Shown in pieces: positions 50,189 to 59,777 of a DNA stretch of 64,000 nt. Source of the stretch: Streptomyces sp. MMG1121 (GTDB lineage Bacteria; Actinomycetota; Actinomycetes; Streptomycetales; Streptomycetaceae); NCBI RefSeq assembly GCF_001280015.1, contig NZ_LGDV01000198.1:1-64000 (forward strand). The letters run 5' to 3'. Position numbers and translations under genes: made by a program. Within the stretch, counting starts at the first letter, position 1. Every line of letters starts with the position of its first letter. Below the pieces are notes generated by a model, which was given only the letters and a program-made list of their open reading frames with translations, was not told the origin of the DNA and ran no database searches.

Positions 50189-53100
50189 TCAGACCTCTTC
50201 GACGCTGCTCGGCTCGCGCCGGGACAGGTCGATACCGAGCTCCTCCGCAGCGCGGAAGACGTCCTCGTCGGTGTCGCGCATCTCGATGGACATACCGTCG
50301 CTGGACAGCACCTCCACGTTCAGGCAGAGCGACTGCATCTCCTTGATGAGCACCTTGAAGGACTCGGGGATGCCGGGCTCGGGGATGTTCTCGCCCTTGA
50401 CGATGGCCTCGTAGACCTTCACGCGGCCGGTGACGTCGTCGGACTTGATGGTCAGCAGCTCCTGGAGGGCGTAAGCGGCGCCGTACGCCTCCAGCGCCCA
50501 CACCTCCATCTCACCGAAGCGCTGGCCGCCGAACTGCGCCTTACCACCCAGCGGCTGCTGGGTGATCATCGAGTACGGACCGGTCGAGCGGGCGTGCAGC
50601 TTGTCGTCGACCAGGTGGTGCAGCTTCAGGATGTACATGTAGCCGATGGAGATCGGGTCCGGGAACGGCTCACCGCTGCGGCCGTCGAACAGCCGCGCCT
50701 TGCCGGTCGGCTGCACCAGGCGGTCGCCGTCACGGTTGGGGATGGTGTGCTGGAGCAGACCCGCCAGCTCGTCCTCGCGGGCACCGTCGAAGACCGGGGT
50801 CGCGACGTTGGTGCGCGGGGCGACCTGGTCGGCGCCGATGGCCTGGAGACGCTGGGCCCAGTCGTCGGCGAGGCCGGAGACGTCCCAGCCGCGGCTGGCG
50901 AGCCAGCCGAGGTGGATCTCCAGGACCTGTCCCGGGTTCATTCGGGACGGGACACCGAGCGGGTTGAGGATGATGTCGACCGGGGTGCCGTCCTCCAGGA
51001 ACGGCATGTCCTCGATCGGCAGGATCTTGGAGATGACACCCTTGTTGCCGTGACGGCCGGCAAGCTTGTCACCGTCGGTGATCTTGCGCTTCTGCGCGAC
51101 GTAGACGCGGACCAGCTGGTTCACGCCCGGCGGCAGCTCGTCGCCCTCCTCGCGGTCGAAGACGCGCACACCGATGACCTTGCCGGTCTCGCCGTGCGGC
51201 ACCTTCAGCGAGGTGTCACGGACCTCACGGGCCTTCTCACCGAAGATCGCGCGCAGCAGGCGCTCCTCGGGGGTCAGCTCGGTCTCACCCTTCGGGGTGA
51301 CCTTGCCGACGAGGATGTCACCGGCGTCGACCTCGGCACCGATGCGGATGATGCCGCGCTCGTCCAGGTCGGCGAGGACCTCCTCGGAGACGTTCGGGAT
51401 GTCCCGGGTGATCTCCTCGGGGCCGAGCTTGGTGTCACGGGCGTCGACCTCGTGCTCCTCGATGTGGATCGAGGAGAGGACGTCGTCCTGCACGAGGCGC
51501 TGCGACAGGATGATCGCGTCCTCGTAGTTGTGCCCCTCCCACGGCATGAACGCCACGAGCAGGTTCTTGCCGAGGGCCATCTCACCGTTCTCGGTGGCCG
51601 GACCGTCGGCGAGGACCTGGCCCTCGATGATCCGGTCGCCCTCGTTGACGATGACCTTCTGGTTGACCGAGGTGCCCTGGTTGGAGCGGAAGAACTTGTG
51701 CAGGCGGTACGTGATGTACGTGCCGTCGTCGTTGGCGGTGGTGATGTAGTCCGCGGAGACCTCCTGGACCACACCGTCCTTCTCGGCCTTGACCGCGTCG
51801 CCGGCGTCGACCGCGGAGCGGTACTCCATGCCGGTGCCGACGAGCGGCGCCTCGGACTTAATCAGCGGCACGGCCTGGCGCATCATGTTCGCGCCCATGA
51901 GGGCACGGTTGGCGTCGTCGTGCTCGAGGAAGGGGATCATGGCCGTCGCGACCGACACCATCTGGCGCGGCGAGACGTCCATGTAGTCCACGTCCTCGGG
52001 GGCGACGTAGTCGACCTCGCCGCCACGGCGGCGGACCAGGACACGAGCCTCCGCGAACCGCATCTCGTCGTTCAGCGGGGCGTTGGCCTGCGCGATGACG
52101 AAGCGGTCCTCCTCGTCGGCGGTCAGGTAGTCCACCTCGTCGGTGACCACACCGTGCTCGTCGACCTTGCGGTACGGCGTCTCGACGAAACCGAACGCGT
52201 TGACCCGGCCGTAGGAGGCGAGCGAGCCGATCAGACCGATGTTCGGGCCTTCGGGCGTCTCGATCGGGCACATGCGGCCGTAGTGCGACGGGTGAACGTC
52301 ACGGACCTCGAAGCCGGCCCGCTCACGGGAGAGACCACCCGGGCCGAGGGCGTTCAGACGACGCTTGTGCGTCAGCCCCGACAGCGGGTTGTTCTGGTCC
52401 ATGAACTGGGACAGCTGGCTGGTGCCGAAGAACTCCTTGATGGAGGCGACGACCGGCCGGATGTTGATCAGGGTCTGCGGCGTGATCGCCTCGACGTCCT
52501 GGGTGGTCATGCGCTCGCGCACGACGCGCTCCATACGGGCGAGACCCGTACGGACCTGGTTCTGGATCAGCTCGCCGACGCTGCGGATGCGGCGGTTGCC
52601 GAAGTGGTCGATGTCGTCGGTCTCGACCATGATCGAGCGGCCGGACTCGCCGGTCGTCTCGGTCTCACCGGCGTGCAGCTTCACCAGGTACTTGATGGTG
52701 GCGATGACGTCGTCGGTGGTGAGCACGCCGGCGTCCAGCGGCTCGTCCGCGCCGAGCTTCTTGTTCACCTTGTAGCGGCCGACCTTGGCGAGGTCGTAGC
52801 GCTTCGGGTTGAAGTAGAGGTTCTCGAGCAGCGTCTGCGCGGCCTCGCGCGTGGGGGGCTCGCCCGGACGCAGCTTGCGGTAGATGTCGAGCAGCGCGTC
52901 GTCCTGGCCCTGGGTGTGGTCCTTCTCCAGGGTGGCGCGCATCGACTCGTAGTCGCCGAACTCCTCGAGGATCTGCTCGGTCGTCCAGCCGAGCGCCTTG
53001 AGCAGCACGGTGACCGACTGCTTGCGCTTGCGGTCGATGCGGACACCGACCATGTCGCGCTTGTCGATCTCCATCTCCAGCCAGGCACCCCGGGACGGGA

Positions 53101-53677
53101 TGATCTTGGCGGAGAAAATGTCCTTGTCGGACGTCTTGTCGATGGAGGAGTCGAAGTAGACACCGGGGGAACGGACCAGCTGCGACACCACGACACGCTC
53201 GGTGCCGTTGATGACGAAAGTGCCCTTGTTCGTCATGAGCGGGAAGTCGCCCATGAAGACCGTCTGGGACTTGATCTCACCGGTCTCGTTGTTGGTGAAC
53301 TCGGCGGTGACGAAGAGCGGGGCGGCGTACGTGAAGTCGCGCTCCTTGCACTCGTCGATGGAGTTCTTCGGCGGCTCGAAGCGGTGGTCCCGGAACGTCA
53401 GGGACATCGACCCGGAGAAGTCCTCGATCGGGGAGATCTCCTCGAAGATCTCCTCCAGACCGGACTTGGTGGGGACGTCCTGACCGTTCTCCAGAGCCTC
53501 CTCGACCCGACTCTGCCAAGCGGTGTTGCCGAGCAGCCAGTCGAAGCTCTCGGTCTGCAGCGCGAGCAGGTTCGGAACCTCGAGAGGCTCCTTGATCTTT
53601 GCAAAGGAGATGCGCAGCGGGGCGGTGCTGGCGCCGTTGTTCGTATTCGCGGTCGAGGCATTGCGCGAGGCGGCCAA
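50189..53677 (-). CDS. rpoB: RNA polymerase subunit beta, with Asn442 in the rifampicin region
   Basis: 1162 residues. The start is TTG at 53675-53677 with GGAAGGA upstream, giving (M)[13 protein letters not shown] as in other Streptomyces; the ORF is open further upstream. The rifampicin region reads [16 protein letters not shown] then [14 protein letters not shown]. His437 (E. coli His526) is kept, but residue 442, E. coli Ser531, is Asn (codon AAC, 52352-52354 complement), where Streptomyces normally has Ser. [20 protein letters not shown] and the C-terminal clamp are normal. This change could lower rifamycin sensitivity. Confidence 0.98.
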   Translation of the reverse strand: MAASRNASTANTNNGASTAPLRISFAKIKEPLEVPNLLALQTESFDWLLGNTAWQSRVEEALENGQDVPTKSGLEEIFEEISPIEDFSGSMSLTFRDHRFEPPKNSIDECKERDFTYAAPLFVTAEFTNNETGEIKSQTVFMGDFPLMTNKGTFVINGTERVVVSQLVRSPGVYFDSSIDKTSDKDIFSAKIIPSRGAWLEMEIDKRDMVGVRIDRKRKQSVTVLLKALGWTTEQILEEFGDYESMRATLEKDHTQGQDDALLDIYRKLRPGEPPTREAAQTLLENLYFNPKRYDLAKVGRYKVNKKLGADEPLDAGVLTTDDVIATIKYLVKLHAGETETTGESGRSIMVETDDIDHFGNRRIRSVGELIQNQVRTGLARMERVVRERMTTQDVEAITPQTLINIRPVVASIKEFFGTSQLSQFMDQNNPLSGLTHKRRLNALGPGGLSRERAGFEVRDVHPSHYGRMCPIETPEGPNIGLIGSLASYGRVNAFGFVETPYRKVDEHGVVTDEVDYLTADEEDRFVIAQANAPLNDEMRFAEARVLVRRRGGEVDYVAPEDVDYMDVSPRQMVSVATAMIPFLEHDDANRALMGANMMRQAVPLIKSEAPLVGTGMEYRSAVDAGDAVKAEKDGVVQEVSADYITTANDDGTYITYRLHKFFRSNQGTSVNQKVIVNEGDRIIEGQVLADGPATENGEMALGKNLLVAFMPWEGHNYEDAIILSQRLVQDDVLSSIHIEEHEVDARDTKLGPEEITRDIPNVSEEVLADLDERGIIRIGAEVDAGDILVGKVTPKGETELTPEERLLRAIFGEKAREVRDTSLKVPHGETGKVIGVRVFDREEGDELPPGVNQLVRVYVAQKRKITDGDKLAGRHGNKGVISKILPIEDMPFLEDGTPVDIILNPLGVPSRMNPGQVLEIHLGWLASRGWDVSGLADDWAQRLQAIGADQVAPRTNVATPVFDGAREDELAGLLQHTIPNRDGDRLVQPTGKARLFDGRSGEPFPDPISIGYMYILKLHHLVDDKLHARSTGPYSMITQQPLGGKAQFGGQRFGEMEVWALEAYGAAYALQELLTIKSDDVTGRVKVYEAIVKGENIPEPGIPESFKVLIKEMQSLCLNVEVLSSDGMSIEMRDTDEDVFRAAEELGIDLSRREPSSVEEV

Positions 53678-53841
53678 GAGGGGGTCCTTCCGAGGGCTCG
53701 GACTCACTACGCGCGTGCCGGCCCCTCTCCCACGCACAGAGACAGAAGCCCCAGGTCAGGGGAGCTTTTGTCATCGGTGCTCGAGTGAGGGCAGACCCCT
53801 GGTGACGGGCAGGGGACAGCTAACAGGCAGCGCAAAGGGTC

Positions 53842-53871
53842 AGTGTAGCCACTTGGCACACTGATGTCCAG
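53842..53871 (-). promoter_or_regulatory. Possible rpoB promoter
   Basis: Minus-strand -35-like CTGGAC (53866-53871) and -10 TACACT (53842-53847) with an 18-nt spacer, 165 nt before the rpoB TTG. It would let rpoBC be transcribed apart from rplJL. Confidence 0.4.
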
Positions 53872-54152
53872 TCCCGGGTTTCAGAGACCCTCGTTGTTCT
53901 CAACGCCTTCGTCAACGCCCTCGGCATGCCTGCCCTCAACGCACGTTGATACTGCCCTCTTCGTCGCCGATCCATGCCTCGGATTCGGATCCTTGTGACG
54001 ACGCGTCCTGAGAATTGCGCGCTGCGTGCGGTTCGTCAAGGCCCCCCAGTCCGAAGCGGGCGGTCCGCGGACGGTCCGGAGACACGATGAAGATCACCAT
54101 ACCCCTCGCGGTAGCGAGTGCAAGGCAACCTCGGTCGGGCCCGCCGGAGACG

Positions 54153-54251
54153 CCGAAGAGCGACCACCCGGATGGATGATCGCTCTTCGGTGCGTTCGCG
54201 TTACAGCCCTACAGGGCTGCTTTCGGCGCGCCTTCGGGTCCTGCGGACCCG
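54153..54251 (-). terminator. Hairpin cluster downstream of rplL
   Basis: In order after the rplL stop: cgggtcc/ggacccg (54235-54251, 3-nt loop), cagccct/agggctg (54214-54229, very short loop) and ccgaagagcga/tcgctcttcgg (54153-54190, 11-bp perfect stem). They probably attenuate readthrough from rplL into rpoB or mark an RNA processing site. Confidence 0.55.
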
Positions 54252-54258
54252 AGAGGTG

Positions 54259-54648
54259 TTACTTGACCTCGACGGAGGCGCCAGCGGCCTTGAGGGACTC
54301 GGCGGCCTTCTCAGCGGCCTCCTTGTTGACCTTCTCGAGAACCGGCTTCGGGGTGCCGTCGACGAGGTCCTTGGCCTCCTTCAGACCCAGCGAGGTCAGC
54401 TCACGCACGACCTTGATGACCTGGATCTTCTTGTCGCCGGCGCCGGTGAGGACGACGTCGAACTCGTCCTTCTCCTCGACGGCCTCGGCGCCCGCACCGG
54501 CACCAGCGGCGCCGGCAACGACGACCGGGGCGGCGGCAGCGGCGGTGACGTCGAACTTCTCCTCGAAGGCCTTCACGAACTCGGAGAGCTCGATGAGGGT
54601 CATCTCCTCGAACTGGGCAAGCAGCTCGTCCTGGGTGAGCTTCGCCAT
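54259..54648 (-). CDS. rplL: Large ribosomal subunit protein bL12 (L7/L12)
   Basis: Stalk protein that recruits translation GTPases. The 129-residue product has the dimerising N-terminus [20 protein letters not shown], an Ala/Gly hinge (about 37-55) and the C-terminal domain [20 protein letters not shown] with [18 protein letters not shown]. Seven upstream codons are open, but ATG at 54646-54648 with GGAAGGA is the family start. Confidence 0.98.
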   Translation of the reverse strand: MAKLTQDELLAQFEEMTLIELSEFVKAFEEKFDVTAAAAAPVVVAGAAGAGAGAEAVEEKDEFDVVLTGAGDKKIQVIKVVRELTSLGLKEAKDLVDGTPKPVLEKVNKEAAEKAAESLKAAGASVEVK

Positions 54649-54764
54649 GATGGCGGTCCTTCCACTCAATCGGCAGGTGCCGGATGTACTGGATGTGGCG
54701 GGCGTACGTCGGCCCGCTGAGACCCTCGCCGCGTCATGCGGCCAGGATCAGAAAGCGAGCCGAA

Positions 54765-55295
54765 TTACTCGGCACCGCCCTGCTCGGCCTGCTTGGCGCG
54801 AAGCGCGTCCACGGTGCGGACGAGCTTCGACGGCAGCGCCTGGAAGAGCGAAGCAGCCTGGGACTGCTTGCCCTTGAAGGCACCGGCCAGCTTGCTGAGC
54901 AGAACCTCGCGGGACTCGAGGTCCGCAAGCTTCTTGATCTCGTCGGCGGACAGCGCCTTGCCGTCAAGGACACCGCCCTTGATGACGAGATTCGGGTTGT
55001 CCTTGGCGAAGTCACGGAGACCCTTCGCCGACTCCACCGGGTCACCGGTGACGAAGGCGACAGCCGTCGGACCGTTGAACAGGTCGTCCAGCGTCGTGAT
55101 CCCGGCCTCGTTGGCCGCAATCTTGGTCAGCGTGTTCTTCACCACGGCGTACTGCGCGTTCTCACCGAGCGACCGGCGCAGCGTCTTGAGCTGCGCCACG
55201 GTGAGACCGCGGTACTCGGTCAGCACGGCAGCGTTGGAGTTGCGGAACTGCTCCGTCAACTCGGCCACTGCGGCAGCCTTGTCGGGCCTCGCCAT
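54765..55295 (-). CDS. rplJ: Large ribosomal subunit protein uL10
   Basis: Stalk base protein that holds L12 dimers; the L10-L12 complex commonly represses its own mRNA. The 176-residue product is [58 protein letters not shown] and a helical L12-binding C-terminus. ATG with GGAAGG upstream. A leader of about 235 nt fits autoregulation. Confidence 0.98.
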   Translation of the reverse strand: MARPDKAAAVAELTEQFRNSNAAVLTEYRGLTVAQLKTLRRSLGENAQYAVVKNTLTKIAANEAGITTLDDLFNGPTAVAFVTGDPVESAKGLRDFAKDNPNLVIKGGVLDGKALSADEIKKLADLESREVLLSKLAGAFKGKQSQAASLFQALPSKLVRTVDALRAKQAEQGGAE

Positions 55296-55530
55296 AGAGC
55301 CTCGGCCTCCTTCCGGGTGATTCTGACCGCGCGGACCCGAAGGAGGACTGGGGAAACGAAACGCCCCGGCGCAGGCGCACGGGGCGGACTCGACCGGCTG
55401 CACACACGAAGAGCGCGTGCTCCGGGAGTTCTTCCACTGACACCTGCGCGGGTCGTCCACTTTTCAGCGGATCCTTCGGCCACCGCACCCTCGTTCGAGT
55501 GCACGGCAACGACCAGCGGTCTTTGGCTTC
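55296..55530 (-). promoter_or_regulatory. rplJ leader, likely L10 autoregulatory element
   Basis: The RNA-sense strand contains AGAAGCCAAAGACCGCTGGT close to its 5' end, resembling the L10-binding kink-turn part of known rplJ leaders, followed by stem-loops. No gene lies in it. Confidence 0.55.
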
Positions 55531-55536
55531 TGTAGG

Positions 55537-55566
55537 AGAGTACGGGACCGGGGCGCACTCGAGCAA
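55537..55566 (-). promoter_or_regulatory. Predicted rplJ promoter
   Basis: Minus-strand -35 TTGCTC (55561-55566) and -10 TACTCT (55537-55542) with an 18-nt spacer, 240 nt upstream of rplJ. Confidence 0.5.
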
Positions 55567-55581
55567 ATCGGGCCCCGGTCC
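55545..55581. terminator. Hairpin after the lipoprotein gene, overlapping the rplJ promoter
   Basis: Arms ggaccggggc (55545-55554) and gccccggtcc (55572-55581) pair perfectly over 17 nt, starting 9 nt beyond the lipoprotein stop. The loop contains the rplJ -35 box. Confidence 0.6.
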
Positions 55582-55589
55582 CGGTGGGA

Positions 55590-56543
55590 TCAGGAGCTGA
55601 CGGCGGTGCCGGCCCCGGGGACGCCGATGGTGGAGCCGGTCGAGCTGTTCGCCGACCCGGGGGTTCCGAGGGACTTCAGCAGGTCCTTGAAGTCCTTGGT
55701 GTCGGCGGCCGGGGGCACCTCGGTGGAGACCGGCACGCCGTAGTCGCTGTAGGAGTTGGTGACCTGCAGGGGGCCCTGCTTCGTGTCGGCCTTGGAGACC
55801 GACTTGACCAGGAGACTCTGGCCGTTGAGCCAGATGTCCACCCGCTCGGTGGTGATGCCCGCCTCGTTGAGCTGCTTCTTCACGGCGGCCAGCTGGTCGG
55901 CGGTGAGCTGCCTGTTCCGGCCGGCGAGGTCTGCGACGTCGATCGTGCCCGCGTAGTGCGTGGCGCGCACTCCGGAGACCGTGTCCTCGCCCACCTTCTT
56001 CACGTCCCCGGAGGCGAGCAGCAGCTTCACCGACTGGTTCGGCGTGCTGTGCTGCAGCTGGCCCTTCATGGACGCGCCGGATCCGCCGGTGGACTTGGCG
56101 TAGTCCTCGTACGAGTACTTCAGCCAGTGCTTGCCGGCCATGCGCTGGGCGAACTGGTCGTTCATCCTCACGTAGAGGGCGTCCGGCAGGAAGCGGCCCT
56201 CGATGCTCGGCATGCCGATCCTGCGCATCCCCTCGGCCAGCTTGCCGCCGGTGTAGGTGAGGGTGAGGTCGCCCGTGGTGCCGTGGTGCCAGCTGACCGC
56301 GCCGCTCATCGTCGTCGTGACGGCGCCGCCGAGGGACATGACGGAGCGCACCTTGGCCGAGTCCGCCTTGTCCGTGGACTGCTCGGCGGAGCGCAGCGCG
56401 GCGATGGGGCTGACCCGGACCACGGGCTGGCCGGCTGCCTTGTCGCCCTTCCCGGCGCCCGCGGAGCCGCAGGCGGCCACCCCGGTCAGCGCGGCGACCA
56501 CCGCGAGGGAAAAGGTCGCCCGGCGCACGATCGTGCTCTTCAT
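55590..56543 (-). CDS. Putative lipoprotein, LppX/LprG-like
   Basis: The 317-residue product has a signal peptide and lipobox GVAAC with Cys25, then a Gly/Ala/Lys linker. The rest (VMSLGGAVTTTMSGAVSWHH, DLTLTYTGGKLAEG, LPDALYVRMND, KYSYEDYAKSTGG) fits the LppX/LprAFG-type half-barrel fold that binds lipids in mycobacteria; binding is not shown here. The C-terminus is Ser/Gly-rich. ATG at 56541-56543 has GGGACGAG upstream; a GTG four codons earlier is possible. It sits between rplA and rplJ, a position also seen in S. coelicolor. Confidence 0.8.
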   Translation of the reverse strand: MKSTIVRRATFSLAVVAALTGVAACGSAGAGKGDKAAGQPVVRVSPIAALRSAEQSTDKADSAKVRSVMSLGGAVTTTMSGAVSWHHGTTGDLTLTYTGGKLAEGMRRIGMPSIEGRFLPDALYVRMNDQFAQRMAGKHWLKYSYEDYAKSTGGSGASMKGQLQHSTPNQSVKLLLASGDVKKVGEDTVSGVRATHYAGTIDVADLAGRNRQLTADQLAAVKKQLNEAGITTERVDIWLNGQSLLVKSVSKADTKQGPLQVTNSYSDYGVPVSTEVPPAADTKDFKDLLKSLGTPGSANSSTGSTIGVPGAGTAVSS

Positions 56544-56630
56544 GTCTCGTCCCACCCCTGTTGCGAGTCCTGTGCCTGCACGCTAGTCCAGGGCACTGAC
56601 AGTCGTACGAAAGTTCGCACAAAGAAAGGA

Positions 56631-56662
56631 CGGGCCCCGCACCTCGAAGGTTGCGGGGCCCG
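56631..56662 (-). terminator. Terminator after rplA
   Basis: Arms cgggccccgc (56631-56640) and gcggggcccg (56653-56662) pair perfectly, with more pairing inside across a bulge. On the minus strand TCCTTTCTTTG follows. Confidence 0.8.
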
Positions 56663-56709
56663 CCCTCTGTCACGCGTACCTGACGCGGCTACCGGGATGA
56701 GCGCGGGGC

Positions 56710-57435
56710 TCAGACGGCGGCCGGGTCCTCCTCGGTGAGGAGGTTACGGGTGCGGTTCGGGTCGACCGGAATGCCGGGGCCCATCGTGGTGGTGATGGCG
56801 GCCTTCTTGATGTAGCGACCCTTGGCGGCGGACGGCTTCAGACGGAGGATCTCCTCCAGCGCGGCGCCGTAGTTCTCCACCAGCTTGTCGTCCTCGAAGG
56901 ACGCCTTGCCGATGATGAAGTGCAGGTTCGAGTGCTTGTCGACGCGGAACTCGATCTTGCCGCCCTTGATCTCGGTCACAGCCTTGGCGGTGTCCGGGGT
57001 CACGGTGCCGGTCTTCGGGTTCGGCATCAGACCACGCGGGCCGAGGACGCGGCCGAGGCGGCCGACCTTGCCCATGAGGTCCGGGGTGGCGACGACGGCG
57101 TCGAAGTCCAGACGGCCCTTCGCCACCTCGTCGATCAGCTCGTCGGCGCCGACGATGTCGGCGCCCGCGGCACGCGCGGCCTCGGCACGGTCACCGGTCG
57201 CGAAGACCAGGACCCGGGCGGTCTTACCGGTGCCGTGCGGAAGGTTCACGGTGCCACGGACCATCTGGTCGGCCTTGCGCGGGTCGACACCCAGGCGGAA
57301 GGCGACCTCGACGGTGCCGTCGAACTTGGTCGTGGAGGTCTCCTTGGCGAGACGGACGGCCTCGAGCGGGGCGTACAGCTTCTCCCGGTCGATCTTGGCG
57401 TCCGCAGCGCGGAGAGCCTTGCTGCGCTTGCTCAC
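56710..57435 (-). CDS. rplA: Large ribosomal subunit protein uL1
   Basis: L1-stalk protein and, in E. coli, repressor of the rplKA mRNA. The 241-residue product has [38 protein letters not shown], the signature [20 protein letters not shown] and [13 protein letters not shown] start. It follows rplK by 80 nt. Confidence 0.98.
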   Translation of the reverse strand: MSKRSKALRAADAKIDREKLYAPLEAVRLAKETSTTKFDGTVEVAFRLGVDPRKADQMVRGTVNLPHGTGKTARVLVFATGDRAEAARAAGADIVGADELIDEVAKGRLDFDAVVATPDLMGKVGRLGRVLGPRGLMPNPKTGTVTPDTAKAVTEIKGGKIEFRVDKHSNLHFIIGKASFEDDKLVENYGAALEEILRLKPSAAKGRYIKKAAITTTMGPGIPVDPNRTRNLLTEEDPAAV

Positions 57436-57515
57436 AACTGCTCCTGTGTGTTCTGAAAGGAGTCGTGGTTACGGGCCGAGCAGGCCCTGCCACGTCTTGC
57501 TTTGCGGGGTTGAGG

Positions 57516-57950
57516 TCAGCCCTCGACCGTGATGCCCATGGAACGGGCGGTGCCGGCGATGATCTTCGACGCGGCGTCCAGGTCGTTGGCGTTGAGGTCG
57601 GGCATCTTGGTCGTGGCGATCTCGCGGACCTGCGCCTCGGTGATCTTGGCGACCTTGGTCTTGTGCGGCTCGCCGGAGCCCTTCTCGACACCCGCGGCCT
57701 TGAGGATCATCTTCGCGGCCGGCGGCGTCTTGGTGACGAAGGTGAAGGAACGGTCCTCGTAGACCGTGATCTCCACCGGGATGACCCAACCGCGCTGCGA
57801 CTCGGTCGCGGCGTTGTAGGCCTTGCAGAACTCCATGATGTTGACGCCGTGCTGACCGAGCGCGGGGCCGACCGGCGGGGCCGGGTTCGCCGCACCGGCG
57901 TTGATCTGGAGCTTGATGAGCCCCGTGACCTTCTTCTTCTTGGGAGGCAT
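57516..57950 (-). CDS. rplK: Large ribosomal subunit protein uL11
   Basis: Stalk-base protein contacting 23S rRNA at the thiostrepton site and needed for RelA sensing. The 144-residue product is [40 protein letters not shown] and a C-terminal RNA-binding domain with [14 protein letters not shown]. The N-terminal prolines where resistance changes occur are wild type. ATG fits the family; a longer upstream frame is ignored. Confidence 0.98.
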
Positions 57951-58023
57951 AGCTCTCCGGGTCCTTTCGATTCGGGTCCATGCCCGCGCGAGGATCGCGA
58001 TCCTGACGCAGGCATACCGCACA

Positions 58024-58051
58024 ACGATAACGGGTATGGATGCGCGGCTAA
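58024..58051 (-). promoter_or_regulatory. Possible rplK promoter
   Basis: Minus-strand TTAGCC (58046-58051) and TATCGT (58024-58029) with a 16-nt spacer, immediately after the nusG terminator. Weak boxes. Confidence 0.3.
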
Positions 58052-58058
58052 AAACCGA

Positions 58059-58096
58059 GCAGGTCAGACCGGCTGTGGGCAGCCCGCCTGACCTGC
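58059..58096 (-). terminator. Terminator after nusG
   Basis: Arms gcaggtcag (58059-58067) and ctgacctgc (58088-58096) pair perfectly and enclose a second stem ggctg/cagcc (58071-58084). On the minus strand TCGGTTTTTAG follows, a clear T-run. Confidence 0.85.
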
Positions 58097-58121
58097 GCGG
58101 AAGCGGTACGTCCAGAAAGAA

Positions 58122-58970
58122 CTAGTTCTTCTGGATCTGGTCGAAGGAGAGCTCGACCGGCGTCTCGCGACCGAAGATCTCCACCAGGCCCTTGACCTTC
58201 TTGGAGTCGGGGTTGATCTCGTTGATGGTCGCCTGCAGCGTGGCGAACGGGCCGTCGGTGACGGTGACCGAGTCGCCGACCTCGAAGTCCAGCACCTGGA
58301 CCTCGACCTTGCGCTGCGGAGCGGGCTTGCCCTCGGCCTCGGCGGCCTCGCGGGCGGCCTTCTCCTCGGCCTCCGGGGCGAGCATCTTGACGATCTCGTC
58401 CAGGGTCAGCGGGTACGGGTCGTAGGCGTTGCCGACGAAGCCGGTGACACCCGGGGTGTTGCGGACGACGCCCCAGGACTCGTTGGTCAGGTCCATACGG
58501 ACCAGGACGTAACCCGGCAGCTTGTTCTGCTTGATCGTCTTGCGGTCGCCGTTCTTGATCTGGACGACCTCTTCCTGCGGCACCTCGGCCTGGAAGATGT
58601 AGTCCTCGACGTTCAGCGAGACGGCGCGCTGCTCCAGGTTGGTCTTCACGCGGTTCTCGTAACCGGCGTAGGTGTGGATCACGTACCACTCGCCGGGCAG
58701 GGTGCGCAGTTCCTCGCGCAGGGCCTCGACGGGGTCGACGGGCGCGGCAGGCTCCTCCTCGGCGGCCTCCGCGACGGCGGCGGCCTCCTCCTCGGACTCC
58801 TCGGCCTGGTCCTCGTCCTCGACGTGCAGCGCGGCCTCTTCGGCCGGCTCGCCGGCGTCGGCCTCGGCAGCCTCGAACTCGTCCTGCTCGTCCGCGCCCT
58901 CGACGATGTCGAGCTCGTCGTCCACCGTCTCGTCCGGCTCGATGGCGTCGTTCAGGTTCGGGTCAGACAC
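58122..58970 (-). CDS. nusG: Transcription termination/antitermination factor NusG
   Basis: Binds RNA polymerase and, through its KOW domain, S10 or Rho. The 282-residue product has an acidic low-complexity N-terminal extension of about 90 residues ([20 protein letters not shown]), usual for Streptomyces and about 100 residues longer overall than E. coli NusG. The NGN domain follows ([31 protein letters not shown]), then KOW near the end ([20 protein letters not shown]). GTG start. Confidence 0.98.
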   Translation of the reverse strand: MSDPNLNDAIEPDETVDDELDIVEGADEQDEFEAAEADAGEPAEEAALHVEDEDQAEESEEEAAAVAEAAEEEPAAPVDPVEALREELRTLPGEWYVIHTYAGYENRVKTNLEQRAVSLNVEDYIFQAEVPQEEVVQIKNGDRKTIKQNKLPGYVLVRMDLTNESWGVVRNTPGVTGFVGNAYDPYPLTLDEIVKMLAPEAEEKAAREAAEAEGKPAPQRKVEVQVLDFEVGDSVTVTDGPFATLQATINEINPDSKKVKGLVEIFGRETPVELSFDQIQKN

Positions 58971-59008
58971 GATGGCTGCTTCTTCCTGGATACATAGGGG
59001 TGGAACAT

Positions 59009-59043
59009 GCGAAAACGGGCGCCGGTACCACGGCGCCCTTCGC
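59009..59043 (-). terminator. Hairpin between secE and nusG
   Basis: Perfect stem gggcgccg/cggcgccc (59017-59038) over 6 nt, with outer gcgaa/ttcgc pairing after a small bulge. It follows the secE stop by 8 nt; probably attenuation, since secE and nusG are normally cotranscribed. Confidence 0.5.
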
Positions 59044-59050
59044 TCTTGGC

Positions 59051-59338
59051 TCAGCCGAAGACGTACTTGGCCGCGTGGTTGAGCCCATAGTCAATCACGG
59101 TCACCAGGGCGATCATGATGGCGACGAAGAAGATCACCACAGTGGTGTACGACGTCAGCTGGTTGCGAGTCGGCCAGACGACCTTGCGGAGTTCCGCGAC
59201 GATCTGGCGGTAGAAGGTGGCCAGGCGCTTCAGCGGGCCCTTCTTGGCACGCTTGCCGCCCTTGCGGGCCTTCTTCTTGGACTCGGACACCTCGTCCTGG
59301 GCATCAGGCGTATCGATGGAGCCCACGGCGTCCGTCAT
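59051..59338 (-). CDS. secE: Preprotein translocase subunit SecE
   Basis: Clamp subunit of the SecYEG channel. The 95-residue product has a charged N-terminus ([20 protein letters not shown]), the amphipathic [18 protein letters not shown] that embraces SecY, and one transmembrane helix at about 66-86 ([20 protein letters not shown]). This single-helix form is standard outside enterobacteria. Confidence 0.97.
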   Translation of the reverse strand: MTDAVGSIDTPDAQDEVSESKKKARKGGKRAKKGPLKRLATFYRQIVAELRKVVWPTRNQLTSYTTVVIFFVAIMIALVTVIDYGLNHAAKYVFG

Positions 59339-59448
59339 GCGTCCTCACCTGATCCCGGGTCGTGGCCGTGCCGCGCCCGGTTTCTGAGCCGCACGGCGGT
59401 GCATTGCTGAACGTACATGCGCACACATCCTGGCGGTGTGTGTAGCAG

Positions 59449-59520
59449 GGCCGGAGGGACTTGAACCCCCAACCGCCGGTTTTGGAGACCGGTGCTCTAC
59501 CAATTGAGCTACGACCCTTT
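59449..59520 (-). tRNA. tRNA-Trp (anticodon CCA)
   Basis: 72 nt that fold as a cloverleaf: acceptor AGGGTCG/CGGCCCT, D arm GCTC/GAGC, anticodon arm CCGGT-CTCCAAA-ACCGG with anticodon CCA, and T arm GGGGG-TTCAAGT-CCCTC. CCA is not encoded. It lies upstream of secE, its usual place in Streptomyces. Confidence 0.97.
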
Positions 59521-59777
59521 GTGTGTCCCCCAACGTACCGCATCCGGCTCGGTGCTCGGTGTGCACCGGTGGCGGCGGCTGCTGAAAGCCAACGAGGAGT
59601 GAGTGTACGTGGTCCACGGCCCGGCGTCGAACAGAAAGTGCCCGTCCGGGGCCGTTCGGCCAAAGATCGTCCTGGCAGGAGCCCGGATTCGGACCCGTGT
59701 TCAGGTCCCGCCCCCTGGTTGTTCAGTCTGTGAAACCCGCGTGCCCATGGCGTTTCCAGTCTGGAACGATGGGCTCC

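Larger units (their letters stand above)
53678..54258 (-). other. rplL-rpoB intergenic region
   Basis: About 580 bp without a gene. It holds the hairpins after rplL and a predicted promoter at 53842-53871. Short plus-strand frames here are not supported. Confidence 0.6.

Noticed and set aside
57516..57950. Thiostrepton-resistance rplK allele
   Set aside because: N-terminal proline region [13 protein letters not shown] is the common sequence.
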